Source of the DNA: Spirillospora albida
Lineage (GTDB): Bacteria; Actinomycetota; Actinomycetes; Streptosporangiales; Streptosporangiaceae
Assembly (NCBI RefSeq): GCF_000718255.1
Contig: NZ_JOFJ01000008.1
Span: 1 to 64,000 of the forward strand
Reading direction: 5' to 3'
Length of the DNA stretch: 64,000 nucleotides
Below are positions 39,660 through 47,326 of this stretch, in pieces; within the stretch, counting starts at the first letter, position 1, and every line of letters begins with the position of its first letter. The notes beneath the pieces are model-generated. The model saw only the letters and a list, made by a program, of their open reading frames with translations, was not told the DNA's origin and did not search any database. The position numbers and the translations under genes were made by a program.

Positions 39660-40115
39660 ATGAAAATGGGGATCGAAACGACTCCTTCGGGTCAATTGGA
39701 CATATCATGTCTTGCGGCCGGGACGGCGTCCGGGCAGGTGCGCATGATGCTGGAACTGAGGCTCGGCGAGTGGGGGCTCGCTCGCATCGCAGGCGACGTC
39801 CATCTCGTGGCGGGGGAATTGGTGGCCAACGCGGTGCGGGCCGCGCCGGACGGGGAGATCCGGGTGCGGTTCGTGCGCGAGGTGCGGAGCGTCTTCCTCG
39901 CCGTGTGGGACTCGTCCGACGGCCGGCCCGTCGTCAGGCCGGTAGCGGAGTTGAGCCTTGACGACATCGTGCCGGACGCTCGGGCGCTGGACCCTGGGCA
40001 CGACGACGGGACGGGCGGCTGGGGTCTCCCGATCGTCCAGGCCCTGTCGCTCCGGTGCGGCGTGGAGCGGACGGCCCCGCACGGGAAGTGGGTGTGGTCG
40101 CGTATCGCCCTCTGA
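39660..40115 (+). CDS. Anti-sigma-like HATPase (SpoIIAB/RsbW-type) ATP-binding protein
   Basis: A 151-residue GHKL-fold protein. The N-box is ELVANAVRAA, and GGWGLPIVQALSLRCGVE forms the G-box/ATP lid. Such stand-alone HATPases next to XRE/DUF397 genes are common in actinomycetes and probably act as anti-sigma or protein kinases; target unknown. Possible starts are GTG 39657, ATG 39660 and ATG 39666. A perfect stem begins in its stop codon. Confidence 0.85.
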   Translation: MKMGIETTPSGQLDISCLAAGTASGQVRMMLELRLGEWGLARIAGDVHLVAGELVANAVRAAPDGEIRVRFVREVRSVFLAVWDSSDGRPVVRPVAELSLDDIVPDARALDPGHDDGTGGWGLPIVQALSLRCGVERTAPHGKWVWSRIAL

Positions 40116-40139
40116 CGGTGAAACGGGAGGTCACCGTCA
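40113..40139 (+). terminator. Stem-loop starting at the HATPase stop codon
   Basis: TGACGGTGA and TCACCGTCA form a perfect 9-bp stem around AACGGGAGG. The stop codon is the first three bases of the stem. Confidence 0.65.
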
Positions 40140-40199
40140 TAGCGGGTGGTGTGGCTGGAAGTGGTCTTGATGCGATGATCAGCTCGATAGGCTGTGATC

Positions 40200-41912
40200 G
40201 TGAGCACAAGCCCCATAGTGGTTCTGGTCGGTGTGAGGTCGGCAGGGGCTCGGGGGCTTCGTTGGGTCTTGCGAAGCGTGGTCGCGCACCTTCTGTTCGC
40301 GGGTGTGCTCGCCGGGGCCGTCGCCGTGCGGGTCGTCTCCCTGCGCGGATACCCGTCGATGCTGTGGGGCGGCGACTCCCACGGATACCTGGACGCGGCC
40401 GTGAAGTTCCGGCCGCATGTCGGACGGCCCAGCGGATACTCCGTCTTCCTCTGGGGGCTCGGGCCGTTCGAGAGCCTGGCCGTCGTGGCCGTCGTCCAGG
40501 CCGCGTTGGGGGTTGCCGCCGGGGTGCTCGTCTACGCGGTCGTCTGGCGGGCCGCGCGCGCCGCCTGGCCTCGGTGGGTGTGGGTGCCCGGGTTGATCGC
40601 CGCGCCCGCCTCCGTGCCGGTGCTGTATGACGGGAATCTGATCCAGGCCGAGCGCATGCTGCTCGCCGACAGCCTTTTCACGTTCTTGCTCGTCGCCGCC
40701 GTTGCCGTGGTGCTGTGGAGCCCGCAACTGCGATGGTGGACGGCGGCGCTTGCGGGGTTGCTGACGTCTTTCGCCGCTCTCACTCGGCTTGCCGGGTTGC
40801 CGTTCATCGGGCTCATCCTCGTCGTCCTGTTACTGCGGTGGTCGGGGTGGCGGCGGACGACCGCGTCGGTCGTGCTGGCCGGAGTCGCGTTCGCCGGGCC
40901 GTTCTTCGCCTACATGGCGTGGTTCCAGGAGCATTACGGGACGTTCGCCGTCAGCAAGGCGGGGAGCGTCTGGCTCTACGGGCGGACGGCCGCCTTCGCC
41001 GATTGCGCCAAGATCCAGCCGCCGCCCGAACTGCGGGTCATGTGCCCCGAACCGCCGGCCGACCGCCGGGTGGCGCCCGCGTTCGACACCCTGTGGGGGC
41101 CCGACTCGCCGTTCCAGGACGTCCCGGGCGGCATTTACGGCGAAGAGGGCAACGCCAAGGCGGGCGAGTTCGCCAACCTCGCCATCAAGAAGCAGTTCGG
41201 CGACTACCTCGACGTCGTCCTGAAAGACACCCTGCGGGCCTTCGACACGGGACGGGAGCCCTACCCGACGCCGTGGACGGCGGAGAACCTCCGCTTCCCG
41301 GAGGGAGAGACCTGGTCGGACGACCAGGAGCTGCTCACGGCCAGGTACGGCGGGGGACGGATGCGGGTCGTCGAGCCCCAAGCCGAATGGACGCGGAAAT
41401 ACCAGGAGCGCTGGTACACGCCCGGCCCCGCACTCGCGGTACTGCTGGGCACCGGACTCGTCGGTGTGCTGATCCGGGTACGCCGGTGGGGCGGAGCCGG
41501 GCTTCTGCCGTGGTGCGTGGGAACGGCGCTCATCGTCATTCCCGCCGCCTCCGCCGATTTCGACTACCGCTACGTGCCGCCCGCCATTCCGTTCGCCTGC
41601 CTCGCCGCCGCCCTCGCCCTCGTGCCGGGACGGCGCGAAGTCCAGGCCGCCGAATCCGCCTCGGTGCCGGACGAGGAGTCGGCCGCGCCGGCGGAGGGCG
41701 CGACCGAGGCGACGGACGGAGCGGACGAGGAGTTTGCCGCGCCGGCGGACGGAACGCCCGAGGCGACGGAAGGCGCGGACGAGGCAACGGAAGGCGCGTC
41801 CGAGGCCCGTGCGGACGAGGCCGAGGAACCGGACGTGACCGACGGCCCGCAGGAACCGGATGCCGAGACCGATGAGGCGCCCGCCTTGGACGGGACGTCA
41901 AAGGACTCCTAA
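40200..41912 (+). CDS. Multi-pass membrane glycosyltransferase-like protein (GT39/PMT-like) with acidic repeat tail
   Basis: A 570-residue protein with about nine hydrophobic helices and a large extracytoplasmic loop (about 255-400). Topology and the GGDSHGYLDAAVKF segment after the first helix resemble PMT/ArnT-type lipid-linked sugar transferases; direct donor unknown. The last 75 residues are an acidic, repetitive tail (EESAAPAEGATEATDGADE, EFAAPADGTPEATEGADE). GTG 40200 is chosen because TAGGCT (40188-40193) would place the start site there, giving a leaderless mRNA; GTG 40194 is in frame. It contains a rare TTA Leu codon (40830-40832). Confidence 0.75.
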   Translation: MSTSPIVVLVGVRSAGARGLRWVLRSVVAHLLFAGVLAGAVAVRVVSLRGYPSMLWGGDSHGYLDAAVKFRPHVGRPSGYSVFLWGLGPFESLAVVAVVQAALGVAAGVLVYAVVWRAARAAWPRWVWVPGLIAAPASVPVLYDGNLIQAERMLLADSLFTFLLVAAVAVVLWSPQLRWWTAALAGLLTSFAALTRLAGLPFIGLILVVLLLRWSGWRRTTASVVLAGVAFAGPFFAYMAWFQEHYGTFAVSKAGSVWLYGRTAAFADCAKIQPPPELRVMCPEPPADRRVAPAFDTLWGPDSPFQDVPGGIYGEEGNAKAGEFANLAIKKQFGDYLDVVLKDTLRAFDTGREPYPTPWTAENLRFPEGETWSDDQELLTARYGGGRMRVVEPQAEWTRKYQERWYTPGPALAVLLGTGLVGVLIRVRRWGGAGLLPWCVGTALIVIPAASADFDYRYVPPAIPFACLAAALALVPGRREVQAAESASVPDEESAAPAEGATEATDGADEEFAAPADGTPEATEGADEATEGASEARADEAEEPDVTDGPQEPDAETDEAPALDGTSKDS

Positions 41913-43852
41913 CGGGGCGGCAGCAGTTCCCGCACCCTCCGCCCCCACGTCACATGGGTCAGCGTGAGGCTCAGATTCCCGTGCACCGTGCGGTACGGGG
42001 CGATCCGCACATTCCCCCACACGCGTGACTGCGGAAGCCGGGCGGGGGCCGGGGCGCGAACGGTCACGACACCGTGGCCTGCGCCGATCTCGAAGGCCAC
42101 GTCCCAGCGTCCGGCGTCGAGAGAGCGCAGGTCGAGTTCGCCTGAGACCCGCAGGTCATCGCCCCCGTGCGACACCGCGAGCGGGAAGGTGTGCGTGCTG
42201 CCCGAACCCCTCCGGGTCAGGACGGCGCACGCCGTCCACGTGCCGCCGGACGGATCGGCGCTCGGGAAGGACGCATGGAGGGAGAGAGTCCGCCGCCCGA
42301 TCCAGTCGGCCTCCGTGACGGTCACAGCAGGGCGTCCGCCGCCGACCTCGATGGCGAGGCCGTCCCCTCGGGGTGCCCGGTACGGGGTGACGACGGGCCG
42401 CCCGCCGGCGATGCGGGCGAGACGGCAGGCGGGCAGGTCGATCGTGCGGTCGGAGGTGAGGCGCCGACGCACCGTCAGGGCGCCGGCGCGGACGGCCACG
42501 TTCGCGTCCCAGTGCCCGGACGCGAACGACGAGAAGTCGATCGACGCGGGCAGCGGCACCCGGTGCTCGTCGTCGCCGTCGCGGCGGCTCAGGACGAGCT
42601 CGGCCGTCTGCGCGTCGGCGGCGAGGCCGGGAATGGCGGCCTCCGCGTCGATCCGCAGGCGTCCCCCGTGCCAGGAAACGGCCGTGAGGTCGCTGCGGAG
42701 GTCGGGTAACCGGGGGAGCCGGTAGCGGTCGTCCGGTATGCGGCCCTCGCGGAAGCCGGGGTAGAGCGCGTGGACCCGGTCGCCCTCGACGGTGATCGGG
42801 ATCTGCGAGCCGTCCAGCCCGAACGGGACGATCCGCTCCAGCTCGTCGTCCAGCCCGTGCAGGACGCAGTGCGCCAGCAGCCTGCCGCGCGCCCCGAAGT
42901 GCGCCTCGACCCCCGGCGTGAACCACGTCTTGAGCAGCGTGTGCGCCCCGGCGCGCGTGGCGGCCTTCTCGGCGGGCGACATCTCCGGATACGGGTGCCC
43001 GAGGCGCGAGAACACCTCGTACCGGAAGTGCCGGGCCAGCAGCCGGTCGCGCGCGGCGCCCGGCTCGGTGTGGTCGGCCACGAACCGCATCACGCGCTCG
43101 ATGGCCGGGAAGTACGTCTCGGCGCGGGCGCCGCCGGTCTGCAGGACGCTCGTGCCGTCCTCGCGGTCCACCCAGTGGTAGCAGTCCTCGTCGGCGTACA
43201 CCGAGATGCCGTCGGCGCCGAAGTAGGCGCGGGCGGTGAACAGCTGGTCCTCGTGGGAGGCGAGCCCGGCCTCGAAGCGCAGCGAGAGCCGCTCGATCAG
43301 GGAGCGGCGGAACAGCTTCAGCGGCGACAGCGTGCCGTACACGAACGGGTCGGCCGCGAGGACGTCGGTGCGGGCAACCGTCCGCGGGAAGTGCGGGACG
43401 CGGCGGCCGACGCCGGCGTACCTGCCGATCACCACGTCGGTGCCGTGCTCGTCGGCCATCGCGCACATCCGCTCCAGGGCGCGGGGCGCGAGGTGGTCGT
43501 CGGCGTCGAGGAAGAACACGTACTCGCCGCGCGCCCGGTCCAGTCCCACGTTGCGGGGCCCGCCGGGGCCGCCGGAGTTCGGCTGGTGGACGACCGTCAG
43601 GTTCGGGTGCGCGGCGGCCAGCCGGTCGAGTTCGGCGGCGCTGCCGTCGGTCGATCCGTCGTCCACCGCGATGACCTCGATGGACGCCGCCGGCAGCGAC
43701 TGGCCGAAGACCGAGCCCAGGGCGCGTCCGATCCAGTTCCGGCAGTCGAACACGGGAACGATGACGGTGACGAGCGGACCCTCGGACGAAGGAGGTGTCT
43801 CGTCCGTCCGCCCGGGGAGAGGGGGCATGTGCGGGGATTCCTGTGTGTTCAA
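41909..43852 (-). CDS. TarS-like GT2 with C-terminal carbohydrate-binding-like domains (paralog A)
   Basis: A 647-residue enzyme. An N-terminal GT-A domain (about 25-260) has VTVIVPVFDCRNWIGRALGSVF, EVIAVDDGSTDGSA, and EYVFFLDADDHLAP (DxD), and HEDQLFTARAYF in the acceptor region. The remaining 380 residues form beta-rich repeats like those of TarS/TarQ-type teichoic-acid glycosyltransferases. It is 50 percent or more alike the divergent gene at 44099 by eye in the GT domain. ATG 43852; an ATG eight codons later is also possible. Its stop overlaps the end of the convergent membrane gene. Confidence 0.82.
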   Translation of the reverse strand: MNTQESPHMPPLPGRTDETPPSSEGPLVTVIVPVFDCRNWIGRALGSVFGQSLPAASIEVIAVDDGSTDGSAAELDRLAAAHPNLTVVHQPNSGGPGGPRNVGLDRARGEYVFFLDADDHLAPRALERMCAMADEHGTDVVIGRYAGVGRRVPHFPRTVARTDVLAADPFVYGTLSPLKLFRRSLIERLSLRFEAGLASHEDQLFTARAYFGADGISVYADEDCYHWVDREDGTSVLQTGGARAETYFPAIERVMRFVADHTEPGAARDRLLARHFRYEVFSRLGHPYPEMSPAEKAATRAGAHTLLKTWFTPGVEAHFGARGRLLAHCVLHGLDDELERIVPFGLDGSQIPITVEGDRVHALYPGFREGRIPDDRYRLPRLPDLRSDLTAVSWHGGRLRIDAEAAIPGLAADAQTAELVLSRRDGDDEHRVPLPASIDFSSFASGHWDANVAVRAGALTVRRRLTSDRTIDLPACRLARIAGGRPVVTPYRAPRGDGLAIEVGGGRPAVTVTEADWIGRRTLSLHASFPSADPSGGTWTACAVLTRRGSGSTHTFPLAVSHGGDDLRVSGELDLRSLDAGRWDVAFEIGAGHGVVTVRAPAPARLPQSRVWGNVRIAPYRTVHGNLSLTLTHVTWGRRVRELLPPR

Positions 43853-44098
43853 CGGTGTCCGGTCACGGTTCGCGGCGCCGCGGACACGGAACGGGGCCGA
43901 CCTGATAATTTACGGCATCCCAGGTCACCCGGGTCGCGCCATCGACTTGATCACTTATTTGCGTTCGCGGTGAACTTTTGGCGCGGGCCGGGCGTCCTTC
44001 CGTGAGAAACGCTCAGGGTCCCGCGGGTGTGGGACGACGTGTCGGGCGGCCATCGGGGGCTTCGCGCTCGGCCGTCCATCGGTGGGATTTGGAGACGC
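43853..44098. promoter_or_regulatory. Divergent promoter region of the GT2 paralogs
   Basis: 246 bp without a gene. The middle is AT-richer (CTGATAATTTACGG, then TTGATCACTTATTTGCG), suitable for two divergent promoters. No clear repeat or operator was identified. Confidence 0.35.
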
Positions 44099-46006
44099 AT
44101 GGCGACCCCTAAGGTCAGCGTCATCGTGCCCGTGCACAACTCGAAGGACACGCTCCGGCGGACGTTCGAGTCGGTGTTCGCGCAGACCCTGCCGCCCGAG
44201 CAGGTGGAGATCATCGCGGTGGACGACGGGTCCACCGACGGTGCGGGAGAGGAGCTCGACCGCCTCGCGGAGGGGCGGCCCGGGTTCCGGGTCGTGCACC
44301 AGGACGCGTCGGGCGGTCCCGGGCGTCCCCGCAACGTCGGCCTCGACCTCGCGAGCGGCGAGTACGTCTTCTTCCTCGACGCCGACGACCATCTCGCCCC
44401 CGAGGCGCTCGAGCGCTGCTGCGCGATGGCCGACGAGAACGGGACGGACGTCGTCGTCCCCAAGTACGTCGGCGTGGGCCGCGGGGTCAACCGGAAGCTC
44501 TTCGAGCGGACGGTCCCCTTCACCACGATCTTCGACGCGGTCCCGAACCTGTACGGCAGCATCACGGTCCTGAAGCTCTACCGGCGCTCCCTGCTGGAGC
44601 GGCACGGCATCCGGTTCCCGGAGGGCGTCCTGTCGGGGGAGGACCAGATCTTCGCGGTCCGGGCCTACTTCGAGGCCAAGGGCGTCTCGGTGCTCGCCGA
44701 CTACGACTGCTACTACTGGGTCGCCCGCGAGGACGGGACGAGCGCCCTCCAGCAGGGCGGGGCGCCCGCGGCGGCCTACTTCCCGAAGATCAAGGAGCTG
44801 ATGGCGTTCGTGGCGGAGCGCACGGCTCCGGGGCCGGTGCGGGACCGGCTGCTGCGGCGGCACTTCATGATCGAGGTGTTCTCCCGGTTCGACCCGCGCT
44901 ACAAGGACTTCTCCGAGGAGGAGCGGCGCCTGACCCGGGAGGCGGCGCGGGAACTGCTGGACGAGTACGGGAATCCGGAGATCCTCGCGGTCCTGTCGCC
45001 GTACTCGCGGCTGATCGATTACGCGCTCCGGCACGGGATGGACGACCTGGCCGACAGGGCCGCGCTGGCCCACGCGGAAGGGCCGCCGGAGATCGTGGTG
45101 GACGGCGACGACGCGTACGCCGCCTACCCCGGTTTCCGTGAGGGCACCGTCCCGGACGAGGTCTTCCTGGTACGCGGGCCGCTGGACATGCGGCACGGCG
45201 TCACCGGCGTCGAATGGCGGGACGGCCTTCTCGTCGTCCACGGCTACGCGTTCGTCAACCGCCTCGCGGGCGACCGGCAGCAGGGGGAACTGGTCCTGCG
45301 GCGCCGGGAGGGGGGCGAGGAGGTCCGCGTCCCGTTCGAGAGCGGCGGGGAGAAGACCCTCACCGCCCGGATCGACTTCACCGGCCGCGCGCTCCCACCC
45401 GGCCGCTATGACGCCTATGCCGTGGTCACCGTCGACGGTCGCGCGCATGAGGGACGGCTCGTCCCCGACAGGAACGCCGGTCCCCTGCCCGGCGGGCGCG
45501 TCGCCCCCGTCGCCGAGGGCCTGCCGGTCATCACCCCCTACCTGACGAAGGGCAGCCGCGCGCTCGCGCTCCATGTCGGCGGGCTCGGCGGGCGCCACGG
45601 CCCCGCCTCGCCCGCGAAGATCGCCCTGGCGCGTCCCGGCCTGCTCAGGATCGATGCCGAGATCGGCGCCGTCCCGGTGGCGGCGACCGCGCGGGTGCTC
45701 CTGCGGCGGCGCGGGTCCGACGACGTCCGCGCCGCGGAGCTCGAGGTCGGCGCCGAGCCCGGACGCCTCGTGCTGGGCGGTGAGATCCCTGTGTCCGGCC
45801 TCAGGCGCGGCAAGTGGGACGTCCTCTACGAGATCACCGTGAACGGCGCGACGGGGGCGTTCAGGGCCGCGGTGGGCGAAGCGCCCGAAGAGGGCTTCGG
45901 GCGGCGAGGGCCGCGCCCCTTCCGGACGGTCGCCGGCAACCTCTCGTTCGAGATCGGGAGCGGCTCGGTCCGGCTCGTCCGCCGCTTCATGGGCCGCGGC
46001 GCCTGA
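44099..46006 (+). CDS. TarS-like GT2 with C-terminal carbohydrate-binding-like domains (paralog B)
   Basis: A 635-residue paralog of the gene at 41909. The GT-A domain has VSVIVPVHNSKDTLRRTFESVF, IIAVDDGSTDGAG, EYVFFLDADDHLAPEALERCCAMADENGTDVVV and EDQIFAVRAYFEAKGV. The C-terminal half is again beta-rich. The two may decorate the same polymer at different positions or with different sugars. ATG 44099 has GGAG 4-5 bases upstream. It ends at a strong terminator shared with the convergent CDP-alcohol gene. Confidence 0.82.
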   Translation: MATPKVSVIVPVHNSKDTLRRTFESVFAQTLPPEQVEIIAVDDGSTDGAGEELDRLAEGRPGFRVVHQDASGGPGRPRNVGLDLASGEYVFFLDADDHLAPEALERCCAMADENGTDVVVPKYVGVGRGVNRKLFERTVPFTTIFDAVPNLYGSITVLKLYRRSLLERHGIRFPEGVLSGEDQIFAVRAYFEAKGVSVLADYDCYYWVAREDGTSALQQGGAPAAAYFPKIKELMAFVAERTAPGPVRDRLLRRHFMIEVFSRFDPRYKDFSEEERRLTREAARELLDEYGNPEILAVLSPYSRLIDYALRHGMDDLADRAALAHAEGPPEIVVDGDDAYAAYPGFREGTVPDEVFLVRGPLDMRHGVTGVEWRDGLLVVHGYAFVNRLAGDRQQGELVLRRREGGEEVRVPFESGGEKTLTARIDFTGRALPPGRYDAYAVVTVDGRAHEGRLVPDRNAGPLPGGRVAPVAEGLPVITPYLTKGSRALALHVGGLGGRHGPASPAKIALARPGLLRIDAEIGAVPVAATARVLLRRRGSDDVRAAELEVGAEPGRLVLGGEIPVSGLRRGKWDVLYEITVNGATGAFRAAVGEAPEEGFGRRGPRPFRTVAGNLSFEIGSGSVRLVRRFMGRGA

Positions 46007-46018
46007 CCCCGGAAAACG

Positions 46019-46048
46019 AGAAGCCCCCGGGAGGTCCCGGGGGCTTCT
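46019..46048. terminator. Strong bidirectional terminator
   Basis: AGAAGCCCCCGGGA and its exact complement form a 14-bp stem with only GG between (4-base effective loop). On the minus strand it is followed by CGTTTTCC, a short U-run, so it best serves the 46061 gene; it also ends the GT2 paralog B transcript. Confidence 0.8.
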
Positions 46049-46060
46049 GACGCGGAGGGG

Positions 46061-47071
46061 TCAGCCGGCGCTGCCGATCGTCGCCTCGGTCGGGGCGGGG
46101 TACTCGGCGGGGAGCCGGGACCGGTAGCCCTCGATCTTGGCGTCGAGCTTGGCGAGGTTGCGGCTGTAGTCGCGCGTGGACAGCCAGAACTTGTAGATGA
46201 TGATGAACTCGAACGCCAGCATGCCGAGGGCGCTGAGCACCACCACCGGGATGATCGCGCCGGAGATGACCGCGGCGGCGACGGGGGCGACGATGAAGAC
46301 GCCCATCTGGAACTCGATGCCGCTGATCAGGTGCGGGCGGATCCGGCCGGCCTTCAGGACGTTCCGGATGCGCGCGTACCAGGGGAACTTCTGGTTGAAG
46401 CCCTGCTGGAGCTCGACGTTCGGGTTGTCGCCGAGGACGCGGTCCTCCATGTCGGCCTCGGGGTCCTCGGCGAGCGCGCCCTCGACGGAGCGGATCTCGT
46501 CGAGCGCGGACGGCTCGCCCGTGAACGCGCGGGTCCGGTTCTCCAGGTCCTGCGCCTCGGCGCGGGCGGCGGCCAGCCTGGTGCGCATCTGCCCGCGGAC
46601 CTTGTAGATCTCCAGCGCGTCCATGTAGCGGAGCATGTCCAGGAACACGACCGCGACGGCCGTCCAGACGTACGCGACGTTGTCGGTCGCGATGTACTGG
46701 CCGCCCATCAGGGCGATGGAGCAGGCCAGGACGCGGACGCGGTCGAAGATGTAGTCGAGCCACGCGCCGAACACCGAGCCGGTGCCCTTGAGACGGGCGA
46801 TCTTGCCGTCCATGCAGTCGAGCGTGAACGACAGGTGGTACAGCAGGGCGCCGAGGAGCAGCCAGGGCCAGGACGCGACGGCGAAGCAGGCGCCGGCGGC
46901 GAGGCCGAGGATGAGGGCGCCCACGGTGAGCTGGTTCGGCGTGATCCTCGTCCGGTTCGCGGTGAACCGCACGAGCCGGGAGGCGAGCGGATCGACGAGC
47001 AGTACCGTCCACCATGCGTCACGCGCCTTGTACGTCCGTTGCCGAACGTCCTCGAGCGTGAAGTTCGCCAT
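46061..47071 (-). CDS. CDP-alcohol phosphotransferase with inserted charged segment
   Basis: A 336-residue membrane enzyme. The complete family motif is present: D85, D88-G, AR, G-x3-D106-x3-D110 (LDCMDGKIARLKGTGSVFGA then WLDYIFD). Unlike typical members of about 200 residues, it carries a charged insert of about 80 residues (about 160-240) between helices. It transfers a phospho-alcohol from CDP to a lipid or polymer acceptor. ATG 47071 follows AAAGGA at 10 bases. It lies between the GT2 paralogs and the GT2-TagF gene. Confidence 0.82.
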   Translation of the reverse strand: MANFTLEDVRQRTYKARDAWWTVLLVDPLASRLVRFTANRTRITPNQLTVGALILGLAAGACFAVASWPWLLLGALLYHLSFTLDCMDGKIARLKGTGSVFGAWLDYIFDRVRVLACSIALMGGQYIATDNVAYVWTAVAVVFLDMLRYMDALEIYKVRGQMRTRLAAARAEAQDLENRTRAFTGEPSALDEIRSVEGALAEDPEADMEDRVLGDNPNVELQQGFNQKFPWYARIRNVLKAGRIRPHLISGIEFQMGVFIVAPVAAAVISGAIIPVVVLSALGMLAFEFIIIYKFWLSTRDYSRNLAKLDAKIEGYRSRLPAEYPAPTEATIGSAG

Positions 47072-47326
47072 GGAGAGGGGTCCTTTCCACTGTGAAGCGA
47101 GGTCTCCCCCGTCGCGTCCCCGCGCGCACCTCAAGATCAGATTTTGGCGTCGTGACCCGGTCGTTCGGGGGGTGCCCCGGTATCCGCGCCGTTGGCCGAA
47201 CACGGCCGTCCTAGATGGTATCGGCTGACAAGACCAGGAATTGCGGCTTCTTGTCGAGTCGTAGCCCCTACGTCCGGTTTAGACCCCGAAGGGGGGCGCC
47301 GGGTTCGGCCCGGCGCCCGGCCGGGT
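47072..47326. other. Intergenic region with terminator and 7-base inverted repeat
   Basis: 255 bp without a gene. GGGCGCCGGG-TTCGG-CCCGGCGCCC (47294-47318) is a perfect 10-bp stem-loop just after the GT2-TagF stop. GACAAGA (47227-47233) and TCTTGTC (47249-47255) form a second, looser repeat; its role is unknown. Confidence 0.5.

Noticed and set aside
41670..41912. CRISPR-like repeat array
   Set aside because: The repeats are coding, short, imperfect and without spacers of constant length.
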